A stretch of DNA of 64,000 bases from an uncultured bacterium (GCA_949284415.1 CASDVM010000012.1:121788-185787), one strand, 5' to 3'; shown: positions 34,724 through 43,426, counted from the stretch's first letter. Numbers and translations are program-made. The notes: generated by a model from the sequence alone, not told the origin.

Positions 34724-34756
34724 AAAAAAAGCAGCCTCGAAAGACTGCTTTTTTCA
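34724..34756. terminator. Terminator hairpin near pfp 3' end
   Basis: AAAAAAGCAG and CTGCTTTTTT form a stem with a 10-base loop and A/T-rich flanks on both sides, so it can work in either direction. It lies 45 bp downstream of the pfp stop. Confidence 0.75.
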
Positions 34757-34799
34757 CACCCCCTTTATTCCCCTCAAGGGAGGGGACATAGTTTTAAGC

Positions 34800-36482
34800 T
34801 TACACGCTCGCAAGTTCTTTTGATCTTTCCAATTGAAGCGTGCAGGTTGTAATATCGCATACACAAGACGGACCGAAATACTGAACAGCACCGGGGAATA
34901 AATATCTGTCATTCATTGCCCAGTCTTCTCGGTTTTCTTCAAGCTGCTTGAATACGGGACCGTCAAGTTTTACAAGTGCTTTTTGAATTACAGGTTTCAT
35001 TTCTCCGTGGCGTTTTTCCATATTCATCATCATAGTAAGAGGAACACCGCCTGCTATCCATTGATCAGCAGGTGCTGTCAGATTTCTTACCGATGACAAA
35101 TAACCTGTCAAACCGAAATTGATTAATGCAAATGCGTTAAAGCCAAGAGAATAGCAGTAATCAGCATCAAAGTTTGACGGGAATGCACATCTGCCTTCAT
35201 ATCCGAAGAAGTGAGACTGCGGATTGAATTTGCCGATATAGTCTCCCTGAGATTTTAATTCATCAAGTCTTGTTGAAATCATTTCGATTAACAATTTTTC
35301 CGTTTCAATTTTTGATACCTGAACGTTTCCGTGCGGATCGCGGTCTGCTAATAACTGACCTTTGATAAGTGCAGGAAGTGAATTGTAAACTTTAGCATTT
35401 GCAGGGTCAAGTCTGTTTTCAACAATATCAAATTTATCACGAATTGTTGTAGCGTTCACAAAATCAGGATCGTTTTCCAGAGAAGCCATAATATCATTAA
35501 GGTTTGAAATCATAGATTTCATCTCGGGAATAAATTCGATTAAGCCTTCAGGAACTATTGCAATACCGAAATTCTTACCCATATCAGCACGTTTAACAAT
35601 AATATCGCACATATAATTAATAATGCTTTCTAAAGACATTTTCTTTTCTTCAACTTCTTCAGAAATCAAAGTTATGTTCGGCTGAGTCTGCAAAGCAGCT
35701 TCCAGTGCAACGTGAGAAGCACTTCTGCCCATAATTTTTATAAAGTGCCAGTATTTTTTAGCGGAATTTGCATCTCTTTGAATATTTCCGATAAGTTCTG
35801 CATAAGTTTTTGTTGCAGTATCAAATCCGAAAGAAATTTCAATCTGCTCGTTTTTCAAGTCGCCGTCAATTGTTTTCGGGCAGCCGATAACCTGAATGCC
35901 TGCATTATTTTTTACAAACCATTCTGCTAAAAGTGCAGCGTTAGTGTTTGAATCATCTCCGCCGATGATAACGACAGCAGAAATATTAAGTTTTTTGCAA
36001 ACTTCCCATGATTTCTGGAACTGTTCTTCGGTTTCAAGTTTTGTTCTGCCTGAGCCTATGATATCAAATCCGCCTGTATTTCTGTAAGCGTCAATAAATT
36101 TATCGTCAAATTCAACGTATTTGCCGTCAATAATACCGGAAGGACCGCCTAAAAAACCGTAAAGCTTGTTTGAAGAATTTGCCTGTTTCAAAGCATCATA
36201 CAAACCCGCAATTACGTTGTGGCCTCCAGGAGCCTGCCCGCCTGAAAGGATTACACCGACATTTCTTACTTCAGATGCTTTTGAAGAAGAAGATGTTTTA
36301 AAAGTTACAACGGGTTTGCCGTATGTATTCTTGAATAAATTTTGAATTTGTTCCTGATCTCTGACTGATTGAGTTGCGGAACCTTCAGCCATTTCCAGAT
36401 TGTTAATTCCGTTTGCCAAACTTGACGGAAGTTTCGGCTGATACTTTAATCTTTCGATTTGTAACGGTGAAAGTTTTTCCAT
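34800..36482 (-). CDS. pfp: PPi-dependent 6-phosphofructokinase
   Basis: It phosphorylates fructose 6-phosphate reversibly using pyrophosphate, saving ATP in glycolysis. At 560 residues it belongs to the long, plant-beta-like class. Signatures are [14 protein letters not shown] (about 76), the GGDDSN motif whose second Asp marks PPi use, the catalytic [15 protein letters not shown], and [13 protein letters not shown]. The RBS AAGGAAGAG precedes the ATG. It is divergent from a ROK glucokinase 124 bp away, so glucose entry into glycolysis is grouped here. Confidence 0.94.
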   Translation of the reverse strand: MEKLSPLQIERLKYQPKLPSSLANGINNLEMAEGSATQSVRDQEQIQNLFKNTYGKPVVTFKTSSSSKASEVRNVGVILSGGQAPGGHNVIAGLYDALKQANSSNKLYGFLGGPSGIIDGKYVEFDDKFIDAYRNTGGFDIIGSGRTKLETEEQFQKSWEVCKKLNISAVVIIGGDDSNTNAALLAEWFVKNNAGIQVIGCPKTIDGDLKNEQIEISFGFDTATKTYAELIGNIQRDANSAKKYWHFIKIMGRSASHVALEAALQTQPNITLISEEVEEKKMSLESIINYMCDIIVKRADMGKNFGIAIVPEGLIEFIPEMKSMISNLNDIMASLENDPDFVNATTIRDKFDIVENRLDPANAKVYNSLPALIKGQLLADRDPHGNVQVSKIETEKLLIEMISTRLDELKSQGDYIGKFNPQSHFFGYEGRCAFPSNFDADYCYSLGFNAFALINFGLTGYLSSVRNLTAPADQWIAGGVPLTMMMNMEKRHGEMKPVIQKALVKLDGPVFKQLEENREDWAMNDRYLFPGAVQYFGPSCVCDITTCTLQLERSKELASV

Positions 36483-36605
36483 ATTTCTCTTCCTTTTCTT
36501 GAGTAATACTATTTACAATTAATATTCTACAATAAAAAGATATTTTTACATAATGAATATTATTTTTGTAATATAATATTTTTATCAGATAAAGGGAGAA
36601 AACAA

Positions 36606-37559
36606 ATGGGAAAGAACAGAATAGGAATTGATGTCGGCGGAACAAACGTTAAAATTGCTCTCGTAAACGACAAAGGAGAAATAAAGTATTCAAACTCCGT
36701 TCCGACACGTGCGGAAATGGGTTATGAATATACTGTTGAAAATATTAAACAGGCAATTTATGACCTGCTCAAAGAAACAAAACTTTCTGCGAAAGATATT
36801 GAAGGCATAGGTTTCGGTTTTCCGGGACAGGTTGATTACAAAGCAGGGATAGTTAGAAACGCCCCTAATATTCCGGGGTGGGTGGAAGTGCCTATCGCAA
36901 AACTTATTGAAGACGAATTCCATGTCCCCACACGTGTTGACAACGATGTTAGATGTGCAGCGCTCGGTGAACTCAATTACGGCGCAGGCAGAGGATGTGA
37001 AAACCTTATTTGTATTACAGTCGGCACAGGTATCGGTTCAGGCTTGATTGTTAACGGGAAACTTGTAAGAGGTGCTTCCAACGCCGCAGGCGAAATTGGT
37101 CATATCAAACTCCAAATGCATGACGGCCCTTTGTGCGGATGCGGTGATACAGGATGTTTGGAAGCTTTTGCGTCAGGCCCTTCAATAGTTGCTATGGCAA
37201 ATGATTATATCAAAGGCGGCAAATCCGCTAAATTCAGAGAAATGGCAGAAGGCGGAGCAATTACACCTTACATTGTCTGTGAAGCTGCAAAAGCGGGCGA
37301 CCCTGTTGCACAAAGAATTTTTACAATAATGGGCGAATATATAGGAATAGGTATGGCAAGTGTTGTAAACTTGCTTAACCCTGAAAAAATTATTGTAGGA
37401 GGCGGAGTCGCAGAAGCAGGAGATTTCTTGCTTGCACCTTTGAAAGAAACTCTTTTGAAACGAGCAATGAAAGTCGCAGGCTCTGTTGTTGAAGTAGTTC
37501 CTGCAGAACTCGGAAATACGGCAGGCGTCATTGGCGCAAGTTTATTGATTGAAAGTTAA
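36606..37559 (+). CDS. glk: ROK-family glucokinase
   Basis: It phosphorylates glucose to glucose 6-phosphate with ATP in the cytosol. N-terminal GIDVGGTNVKIAL is the phosphate-binding loop, VDNDVRCAALGE and TVGTGIGSGLIVNG follow. EIGHIKLQMHDGPLCGCGDTGCLEAFASG carries the ROK zinc site (His plus three Cys). With 317 residues and no N-terminal HTH it is a kinase rather than a repressor. The RBS AAAGGGAG is upstream. It is divergent from the PPi-phosphofructokinase gene. Another hexose cannot be excluded. Confidence 0.9.
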   Translation: MGKNRIGIDVGGTNVKIALVNDKGEIKYSNSVPTRAEMGYEYTVENIKQAIYDLLKETKLSAKDIEGIGFGFPGQVDYKAGIVRNAPNIPGWVEVPIAKLIEDEFHVPTRVDNDVRCAALGELNYGAGRGCENLICITVGTGIGSGLIVNGKLVRGASNAAGEIGHIKLQMHDGPLCGCGDTGCLEAFASGPSIVAMANDYIKGGKSAKFREMAEGGAITPYIVCEAAKAGDPVAQRIFTIMGEYIGIGMASVVNLLNPEKIIVGGGVAEAGDFLLAPLKETLLKRAMKVAGSVVEVVPAELGNTAGVIGASLLIES

Positions 37560-37577
37560 AAATAAAAAATTAAAATA

Positions 37578-37883
37578 TTAAAATAGCATTTTATAAATCA
37601 TACGGACAAGCTTTTCATCACTGTTGAGCTTGTCTATTATTTTGTTTTTCAAAATTTCCGTATCTTTCAGATGTTCCGTTTTTAAAATTTCATCCGGAGT
37701 AATATCGAAAACTTCAATAAGTTTGTCAAGAGTACTTACACGCGGGAAGGTCTCACCGTTTTCAATTTTTATCAAATTTCTTGTATCAATTCCGATAAGT
37801 TCGGCAAGTTTCTCCTGCGTGAGCGAGCGTTCTTTTCTTAATTCCTTAATTCTTTTTCCGAATAAATTTTTTATGCTTTCCAT
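37578..37883 (-). CDS. XRE-family helix-turn-helix regulator, 101 aa
   Basis: An N-terminal Cro/C1-type HTH (KRIKELRKERSLTQEKLAELIGIDTRNLIKIENGETFPRVSTLDKL, about residues 9-55) is followed by a 40-residue helical tail, DKLNSDEKLVRMIYKML, that could aid dimerisation or sense a signal. TATAAA lies eight bases before the ATG and there is no clear RBS. It is divergent from the prepilin-like gene, and the 94-bp gap holds two palindromes, so it may repress itself and the prepilin. Confidence 0.88.
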   Translation of the reverse strand: MESIKNLFGKRIKELRKERSLTQEKLAELIGIDTRNLIKIENGETFPRVSTLDKLIEVFDITPDEILKTEHLKDTEILKNKIIDKLNSDEKLVRMIYKMLF

Positions 37884-37891
37884 AATAATAA

Positions 37892-37977
37892 TTTATACAA
37901 TGTATAAATATATTGTGTGATGATTTTTTATGTCAGTTTAAATTGACATTAGTGATATATTAATGTATAATAATGAT
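37892..37977. promoter_or_regulatory. Consensus promoter with two palindromic operators
   Basis: TTTATACA-A-TGTATAAA (37892-37908) is a perfect palindrome. TGTCAGTTTAAATTGACA (37931-37948) is near-perfect and contains the -35. TTGACA (37943-37948), a 17-bp spacer and TATAAT (37966-37971) make a full consensus sigma-70 promoter. Six bases after the -10 comes ATG 37978, so the prepilin mRNA should be leaderless and under tight repression. Confidence 0.75.
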
Positions 37978-38667
37978 ATGATACATCAGTATAGTAGTAA
38001 AAATATGAAAAATTCTGCATTTACTTTAGCAGAGGTCTTGATAACTTTGGGAATTATCGGTGTGGTTGCAGCTTTGACAATGCCTGCTTTAATCGCAAAC
38101 CATCAAAAAGAGGTAACCGTTAACGGATTAAAAAAAGCATATTCACAGCTTGCTCAGGCCGTACAACTTTCTGAAGCAGAAAACGGAGAAATAGAATACT
38201 GGGATTTAACTTTAGACTCTGATATTTTTATTGAAAAATACATAGTTCCTTTTCTAAAAAATATTGGCAAAACATCAGGAAGAGAAATTAACACTCTTAT
38301 TAATTATAAATATCTTAACGGGCAGACAATTACAGAATTTAGTGCAAATGGGACAGACACTTCCGTAAGAAAATTAGCAGACGGGTCGATAATATTTGTT
38401 GATTCCTGGGCTCCTGATGACGGAAGTTATAGAACTATTATGGTTGACATTAACGGTTATAAAAGACCTAATGTACTCGGCAAAGATTTATTTTCATTTT
38501 GGATTAACAGGACAAACGGTTTATCTCCTTCGGGTTCTTGTACGGGTGATGCATGTCTTGAACCGACTTTACACATGTGTAATAAAGAGGCTGACAAGGG
38601 CGGTTATGCATGTGCAAGAGTAATAATTCAAAACGGCTGGCAGATAACTGAAAATTACCCGTGGTAA
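37978..38667 (+). CDS. Type IV prepilin-like protein
   Basis: A short basic leader ends at Ala, then AFTLAEVLITLGIIGVVAALTMP forms the class III signal and N-terminal helix with Glu at position 5 of the mature form. It would be cleaved by prepilin peptidase and inserted in the inner membrane for assembly in a pilus or type II-like pseudopilus. The mature globular part (about 190 residues) has a Cys-rich C-terminus (SCTGDACLEPTLHMCNKEAD, YACARVI) that may form disulfides. ATG 37978 is at the predicted transcript start; ATG 38005 (MKNSAF) is an alternative. No other pilus gene is nearby. Confidence 0.85.
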   Translation: MIHQYSSKNMKNSAFTLAEVLITLGIIGVVAALTMPALIANHQKEVTVNGLKKAYSQLAQAVQLSEAENGEIEYWDLTLDSDIFIEKYIVPFLKNIGKTSGREINTLINYKYLNGQTITEFSANGTDTSVRKLADGSIIFVDSWAPDDGSYRTIMVDINGYKRPNVLGKDLFSFWINRTNGLSPSGSCTGDACLEPTLHMCNKEADKGGYACARVIIQNGWQITENYPW

Positions 38668-38703
38668 TTTGAATATTCAATTTGTTTTTGCTAATAATTT
38701 ATT

Positions 38704-39660
38704 ATGGCAATATACTTTTTTTACGGTGAAGAAGATTACAATATTGAACAGGAAATCGGGAAGCTAAAAAAAGGACTTGATAAAAATTTCCTTGAAATGT
38801 CTTTCAAAACTTATGACAATCCGAAATTCCCCGATTTAATTTCAATCCTGCGCTCACAGCCTATGATGTTCGGGAAAATGCTCATTATAATTAACTGCCT
38901 TGATTATTTTTCAAAAACTTTTGAAGATAAAGAGATTAAAGAAATAGAAAGTGCACTGGAAGGCAATAACGAAAATCTTGACATAGTTTTTGTCGCACAG
39001 CTTCCGAGAAACGAGGGGAAAAAACTCGACAGCCGTAAAAAATTCTTCAAACTTTTGAAAAAATATAATGCGGTGGAATGCAGTGTAATTCCTACATACA
39101 AAACAGCCGAGCTTGAAAGCTGGATTATCAAGCAAGGAAAATCAAAAGGGATTAAACTTGACAAAAATGCGCTCACTGCAATAATTTCACAAATCGGGAA
39201 TAATCTTCGCCAGATAGACGGAGAACTTGATAAATTGAAGCTTTTTGCATATCCTAATGATACCGTAACGGCTGATATGGTCAGGGAAATTTGTATTTCC
39301 AATGAGGATTTGTTCGCTTTTTCCGACTTTTTGATGGAAAACGAAAAAGACAGAGCGCTTCTTGAATACAGAAAACTGCTTGATACCAGATATCCGTTAG
39401 AAATTTTGTCAACTTTGCAGACGATGCTAAGACGCTGGATAATTTTAAAAGCAAAAGGAAACAGTGCAACACCTGTGGAGCTTTCAAGAATGACAGGAAT
39501 GCATGAGTATGTTGTCAAACTAACTTTGCAGAAACTCAAAAAAAATAACCTGAAAGATCTTGTAAAATTAAAAGAGAACCTGACTGATGCGGAATACAGA
39601 ATTAAATCGGGACTTGCGCTTGATGTTGAAAAAGAGGTGGAAAATGCGTTGTTTAGATGA
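38704..39660 (+). CDS. holA: DNA polymerase III subunit delta
   Basis: HolA opens the beta sliding clamp as part of the clamp loader. The sequence fits the family: YFFYGEEDYNIEQEIGKL, then LIIINCLDYF, the linker ESWIIKQGKSKGIKLDKNAL and the C-terminal collar region QTMLRRWIILKAKG. With 318 residues it is of normal length. TGC-TAATAA lies six bases before the ATG and no RBS is seen, so the transcript may be leaderless. It overlaps the delta prime gene by 17 bp, so two clamp-loader subunits are made together. Confidence 0.9.
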   Translation: MAIYFFYGEEDYNIEQEIGKLKKGLDKNFLEMSFKTYDNPKFPDLISILRSQPMMFGKMLIIINCLDYFSKTFEDKEIKEIESALEGNNENLDIVFVAQLPRNEGKKLDSRKKFFKLLKKYNAVECSVIPTYKTAELESWIIKQGKSKGIKLDKNALTAIISQIGNNLRQIDGELDKLKLFAYPNDTVTADMVREICISNEDLFAFSDFLMENEKDRALLEYRKLLDTRYPLEILSTLQTMLRRWIILKAKGNSATPVELSRMTGMHEYVVKLTLQKLKKNNLKDLVKLKENLTDAEYRIKSGLALDVEKEVENALFR

Positions 39661-40504
39661 ACAATATCCATTTTTAATGAAATATTTTGATAACGGTATA
39701 GCATCGCAAAACCGTCAAATAGCGCATTGCATTCTGTTTTACGGTTCCGATATCCGATCACAGTATGAACTGGCGCTTGAAATTGCGAGAATGCTTAACT
39801 GCACGGGAGACCATACCGAAAACTGTCAGTGTCTCAATTGTAAATGGATTAGAGAAAATAATCATCCCGCTGTTTTGACTATTTCGAAAGTTGATAATAA
39901 ACCTTCTGATGATACTTCTAAAACCGTAATTTCAATTGATCAGGCAAGAATGATTAAAAATGATTTGCTGGTAACATCTGATTACCACAGAGTTTTAATC
40001 TTTTGCGACAGAGATAAAGAAGGTAATATTCAGGGGCTAAACCAGTTGAATTTTCAGGCTGATGCCGCTAACGCTTTATTGAAAACTTTTGAAGAACCGC
40101 CTTCCGATACAACATTTTTCTTCCTGACAAAAGATAAATCGGATATGATAACAACAGTTGTTTCCCGCGCACAGTGTTTTTATGTTCCGTCAATGAACGA
40201 AGAGGATAGAAACTTCTCTCTCGTAAAAGATGCAATGGACAGCTATTTGGAACTTGAACGCAATGAAGTTCTGGATTTTAATGATAAAATTCTTGATATA
40301 GCAAAAATGGTCGATCCGTTAGAAGTTTTTACACAGATGCAGAATTATATTGATGCTCTTTTAAAAACAAATCTTGATAATTTATCGTTGAAAGTAAAGC
40401 TTATTTCTGATATCAAAGCAATTGAAACCGCAAAAAAAGAATACCGCCTGAATATGAATATTCAGACGATAGTTGAAACATTGAGTTTTAAATTAATATT
40501 ATAA
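39644..40504 (+). CDS. holB: DNA polymerase III subunit delta prime
   Basis: HolB is the stator of the clamp loader. In the AAA+ fold the P-loop position reads GSDIRSQYEL, without a Walker A Lys, as is normal for delta prime. A four-Cys zinc cluster (CTGDHTENCQCLNC) and the SRAQCF arginine-finger motif (SRC) are present. ATG 39644 with GAGGTGG upstream, inside the end of holA, is chosen over an earlier in-frame start. The length is 286 residues. It is co-translated with holA, a neat arrangement not seen in Escherichia coli. Confidence 0.88.
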   Translation: MRCLDEQYPFLMKYFDNGIASQNRQIAHCILFYGSDIRSQYELALEIARMLNCTGDHTENCQCLNCKWIRENNHPAVLTISKVDNKPSDDTSKTVISIDQARMIKNDLLVTSDYHRVLIFCDRDKEGNIQGLNQLNFQADAANALLKTFEEPPSDTTFFFLTKDKSDMITTVVSRAQCFYVPSMNEEDRNFSLVKDAMDSYLELERNEVLDFNDKILDIAKMVDPLEVFTQMQNYIDALLKTNLDNLSLKVKLISDIKAIETAKKEYRLNMNIQTIVETLSFKLIL

Positions 40505-40505
40505 A

Positions 40506-40724
40506 TTAGGAATTAAGAAGCTCTTCAATTTTATTTTCAACAAACAAATTATTTAATTTATTAACGTGTTCTTCCATTTTTGAAAGGCAGAAATCGACTT
40601 CTTTCAGATCATTGTTATTAGCTTTTCCGTCAGTAAACTTTTGAGCAATTTCAAGCAGACTTTTAAGCTCAACAGCAGCGCTTTCAATAATTCCAACAGT
40701 TCTTAATTTATCATTTTTATCCAT
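40506..40724 (-). CDS. Hypothetical 72-aa helical protein
   Basis: I do not recognise it. It is small, acidic and helical, with heptad-like leucines (AAVELKSLLEIAQKF, CLSKMEEHVNKLNNLFVENKIEELL), probably a coiled coil. The RBS GGAGGTAAG precedes the ATG. It converges with holB after one base. It is divergent from the XRE gene at 40836 across a region of three palindromes. It could be the partner of that repressor in a small two-gene switch. Confidence 0.7.
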   Translation of the reverse strand: MDKNDKLRTVGIIESAAVELKSLLEIAQKFTDGKANNNDLKEVDFCLSKMEEHVNKLNNLFVENKIEELLNS

Positions 40725-40756
40725 TTCTTACCTCCAATATTAATATACATTAAATA

Positions 40757-40829
40757 ATATGGTATGCAAATAACCCGAATGGTTATAAATAATACCAATT
40801 GGAAATTATACTTACCAAATGGTTATTAT
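40757..40829. promoter_or_regulatory. Three ACC/GGT palindromic operator sites
   Basis: ATAACC-CGAAT-GGTTAT, ACCAATTGG and ACC-AAAT-GGT occur in a row at about 20-bp spacing or more. The last overlaps TATTAT (40824-40829), the -10 of the leaderless XRE gene. These are good candidates for the binding sites of that repressor. Confidence 0.6.
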
Positions 40830-40835
40830 ATTAGT

Positions 40836-41045
40836 ATGATAAAAAATATGTTAGCTGAATACATGTTGGAAAAAGATATTGAAAAACGTGATATTACCAA
40901 ATTGACCAAAATGGATAGACATGTTTTAAATAGGATTTATAAAAAGAAAACTAAAAGTATAACTTTTGATAATTTAAGCAAACTCTGTTTTGCATTGGAC
41001 TGCACCCCGAATGACCTGTTCAAATATGTGCCTGACGAAAATTAA
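40836..41045 (+). CDS. XRE/Cro-like helix-turn-helix regulator, 69 aa
   Basis: A small HTH domain: MIKNMLAEYMLEKDIEKRDITKLTKMDRHVLNRIYKKKTKS as the DNA-binding core, then ITFDNLSKLCFALDCTPNDLFKYVP. This is the layout of Cro-like regulators of the YdaS/YozG type. The start at 40836 is supported by TATTAT exactly six bases upstream; the 24 residues encoded further upstream are operator DNA. It probably binds the ACC...GGT palindromes and represses itself and the divergent gene. Confidence 0.82.
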   Translation: MIKNMLAEYMLEKDIEKRDITKLTKMDRHVLNRIYKKKTKSITFDNLSKLCFALDCTPNDLFKYVPDEN

Positions 41046-41094
41046 AAATACACTTGAAATTTATATAAACATAAGTTATAATATAAATAAGGGC

Positions 41095-41116
41095 GGGACA
41101 AGTTACCGCTTGCCCC
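41095..41116 (-). terminator. GGGGCAAG hairpin after the tiny membrane peptide
   Basis: On the minus strand GGGGCAAG pairs with CTTGTCCC (one G-U) around a CGGTAA loop, 11 bases after the peptide stop. A strong T-run is lacking. Confidence 0.5.
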
Positions 41117-41127
41117 TTTAAAAGCCC

Positions 41128-41199
41128 TCAAAGTAGTTTAAGTGCTAGTATTATCAGTAAAATGATTACTAGCGCTTTTTCAGTTACACTGAAATCCAC
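41128..41199 (-). CDS. Tiny hydrophobic membrane peptide (23 aa)
   Basis: A GTG-started frame encodes MDFSVTEKAL followed by a run of Ile/Leu/Val/Ala and ends KLL. This is one transmembrane helix with a short polar N-terminus. An almost perfect Shine-Dalgarno, AAAGGAGGTGG, sits nine bases upstream. Upstream on the same strand is a leader with a CCTCTG/CAGAGG stem (41215-41256), and a hairpin follows the stop. This resembles small hydrophobic type I toxins or holin-like peptides. The antisense RNA is not identified and no toxicity is claimed. Confidence 0.55.
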   Translation of the reverse strand: MDFSVTEKALVIILLIILALKLL

Positions 41200-41348
41200 T
41201 TTTTACCACCTCCTTTCCTCTGTCGGTTTTACAAATTTGCAGTTTGCGCCGCAGAGGTACAGGTATGATGGGAAAGGGCTTACCCTCAATCATATATTAA
41301 CAGAAAATGTAAAATCTTAATCATATGTATGACGGAAATATTATTAAT

Positions 41349-41681
41349 TTAATATATATGCTTTTGAGCTTCCTGTTTTAACTTTTCCTGTTTTGCCATT
41401 TTTTTAAGAAGTTTTTCTTCAGGAGTTTTTATTCTAAACAAATTTAAAAACCAGACCTTTGCCATTCTCAAACCTGCTTTAGAAAATAAAGGAGCTTTTA
41501 CTGACGGACCTGATATATTTTTTGACAGTTCAAAATTATCCACAGCCAACTTTGCGTGCTCTTTTATTGCATGTTTAAAAACTTTATAGTTGCCTGCAGC
41601 GGCTGAAAATACCATATCTGATTTTAATTTAGCAATTCTACCGGCAACAGGTGATGCAAGATCAGGTGAAATTTTTATCAT
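41349..41681 (-). CDS. Hypothetical 110-aa basic protein
   Basis: I do not recognise it. Its N-terminal half is alanine-rich and helical (SPVAGRIAKLKSDMVFSAAAGNYKVFKHAIKEHAKLAVDNF). The second half is basic, with a Lys-rich coil LLKKMAKQEKLKQEAQK. There is no signal peptide. The RBS AAGGAG precedes the ATG. It lies two bases downstream of an acetyltransferase gene on the same strand and probably ends that operon. Confidence 0.7.
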   Translation of the reverse strand: MIKISPDLASPVAGRIAKLKSDMVFSAAAGNYKVFKHAIKEHAKLAVDNFELSKNISGPSVKAPLFSKAGLRMAKVWFLNLFRIKTPEEKLLKKMAKQEKLKQEAQKHIY

Positions 41682-41683
41682 TA

Positions 41684-42268
41684 TTACTCCTTCTGAATTT
41701 CTTTTTTGAAAATCAGTGTATTTATTTTTTTGTCATTCACTTGATTTTCAATTTCTTTAACAAGCGTAAATTTATTTTTTTGATAGTAGTCATAATCACA
41801 GGCTGTATCAGTCCAGAGATAAATATTTTTTATGCCGTTCTCTTTTGCTGTTTCGACAAGTTTTGACAGAAGCATTTTGCCGCCGCCCTTTTGCGTACTG
41901 ATGAAAAGTCCCATCATCAAATCATCATCATTCATTACGGATTTGACTTCTTTACCCGTATTTTCAAGATATCCAAGAAGATTAAGAGCGGTGATTTTAT
42001 CATTATCTGACAAAGTTTGCATTTCAGTTTTAAAATTTTCAACACTGCTATTTTTATCAGTTTCGGATGATGCAAAAACAAGTCCTTTTATACCTTCATC
42101 ATCAAGAGCAAAAGAAAATATCTTATTCAAATAATAGTATTTGAGCGTAAAATCATATATAATTTTTTGAAGTCCCGCATTTTCTTTTGAATACAAATCA
42201 CCCCATACAAGACGGGTAATTTTTGAAGCTTCTTCAATATCACTGTCTGTAAAGTTTCTTACTATCAT
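41684..42268 (-). CDS. GNAT-family acetyltransferase
   Basis: An N-acetyltransferase-like protein of 194 residues. The pattern is IVRNFTDSDIEEASKI at the start, MMGLFISTQKGGGKMLLSKLVETAKENG, where the acetyl-CoA loop Q/RxxGxG/A reads QKGGGK, and YYQKNKFTLVKEIENQV as the C-terminal strand. The substrate is unknown. It overlaps the M29 peptidase gene by four bases (ATGA) and is translated with it. Confidence 0.8.
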   Translation of the reverse strand: MIVRNFTDSDIEEASKITRLVWGDLYSKENAGLQKIIYDFTLKYYYLNKIFSFALDDEGIKGLVFASSETDKNSSVENFKTEMQTLSDNDKITALNLLGYLENTGKEVKSVMNDDDLMMGLFISTQKGGGKMLLSKLVETAKENGIKNIYLWTDTACDYDYYQKNKFTLVKEIENQVNDKKINTLIFKKEIQKE

Positions 42269-43386
42269 ATCAGAAATTTTCCGTTTTCATATATAAGTTT
42301 GTCATCGGCATAAATTTTTCCGCCTTCATTGTTTGATGACGGTTTCATATTTTTTATCATATCCCAGTGAACACCTGAGACATTTTTCCCGCCTGTTTCG
42401 GGATAAGATGCGCCGACTGCCATGTGGATAGCTCCGCCGATTTTTTCATCAAAGAGAATATTTCCGGTAACTTCCCGAATTTCATCATTTGTTCCGATCG
42501 CGATTTCCCCGATGCCTTTTGAGCCTTCATCGGTATTAAGCATTGCTTCAAGAAAATCACGGCCTGTTTCAGCATCAAATTTTACTATCTGACCGTTTTC
42601 AATCCACAGATGAACACCGGTTGCAGAGTTTCCCCGGTAGTTTTGCGGAAAATCAAAGTAGATTTCGCCGTTAATATCAGCTTCAACAGGTGATGTAAAA
42701 ACTTCACCGTCAGGATAGTTGTTAAGTCCTGAACAGCTAATCCATTTTCTGTCTTCTACACCAAATGTTATATCGGTCTTTTCGCCTGTTATGCGTATTT
42801 TTTTTACACCGTTTAAGTAATTAGCCCATTTGGTTTGCTTTTTATCAAGTTCTTTTAATTTTGCAACAGGATCATCCTGATCAAGGTAGCAGGACTTGAA
42901 CAGGAATTCCGAGTATTCATCAAAAGACATTTTAGCTTCCTGAGCGAGTGCATGTGTCGGCACATCTGCAACAACCCATGAAGCTTCGCCTTTTGCAGAC
43001 CTGTCCATAAGAAGTTTAGACAAACCTTGAGATGCTTTTGAACGGCGTGCAAGCTTTTTCATATCAGCACGCGCCATATTTTTGGTATTCATCGGTGCAC
43101 CGATTGAAATAAATTTATTAACGGTTTCATATTCAAGTTTTATAATCGGATCAATATAGTCCAACTGCTCATCCGATGCGTGTTTAATAAAAATATCCGA
43201 CATATCTTCAAAAGATGTTCTCAAAATCGGATGCGCACCTTTTTGAATAACTTTTTTATAAACGGCTTTAACGAGCTCTTTTGCATAAATGCTTGTTGCC
43301 CTGATTTGTACAAGATCGCCTTTTTGAACGTTTGTCGAATAATCAACAAGAACTTCGGCATATTTTTCCCAGATTGTTTTTTGCAT
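42265..43386 (-). CDS. Aminopeptidase of the M29 (AmpS/PepS) family
   Basis: A cytosolic dizinc aminopeptidase that trims peptides from the N-terminus. Family features are WEKYAEVLVDYSTNVQKGDLVQI, the metal-ligand Glu in GEIAIGTNDEI, and IHMAVGASYPETGG followed by SGVHWDMI, which supplies the His and Asp ligands. It has 373 residues. The RBS TGGAGTG precedes the ATG. The gene leads a three-gene minus-strand operon with the acetyltransferase and the 110-aa protein. Confidence 0.9.
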   Translation of the reverse strand: MQKTIWEKYAEVLVDYSTNVQKGDLVQIRATSIYAKELVKAVYKKVIQKGAHPILRTSFEDMSDIFIKHASDEQLDYIDPIIKLEYETVNKFISIGAPMNTKNMARADMKKLARRSKASQGLSKLLMDRSAKGEASWVVADVPTHALAQEAKMSFDEYSEFLFKSCYLDQDDPVAKLKELDKKQTKWANYLNGVKKIRITGEKTDITFGVEDRKWISCSGLNNYPDGEVFTSPVEADINGEIYFDFPQNYRGNSATGVHLWIENGQIVKFDAETGRDFLEAMLNTDEGSKGIGEIAIGTNDEIREVTGNILFDEKIGGAIHMAVGASYPETGGKNVSGVHWDMIKNMKPSSNNEGGKIYADDKLIYENGKFLI

Positions 43387-43426
43387 GGTTCACTCCAGTA
43401 AATAAATTTTTATAATGATATATCAA

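Noticed and set aside
39644..40504. Missing Walker A in holB as a defect
   Set aside because: Delta prime subunits normally lack a working P-loop.
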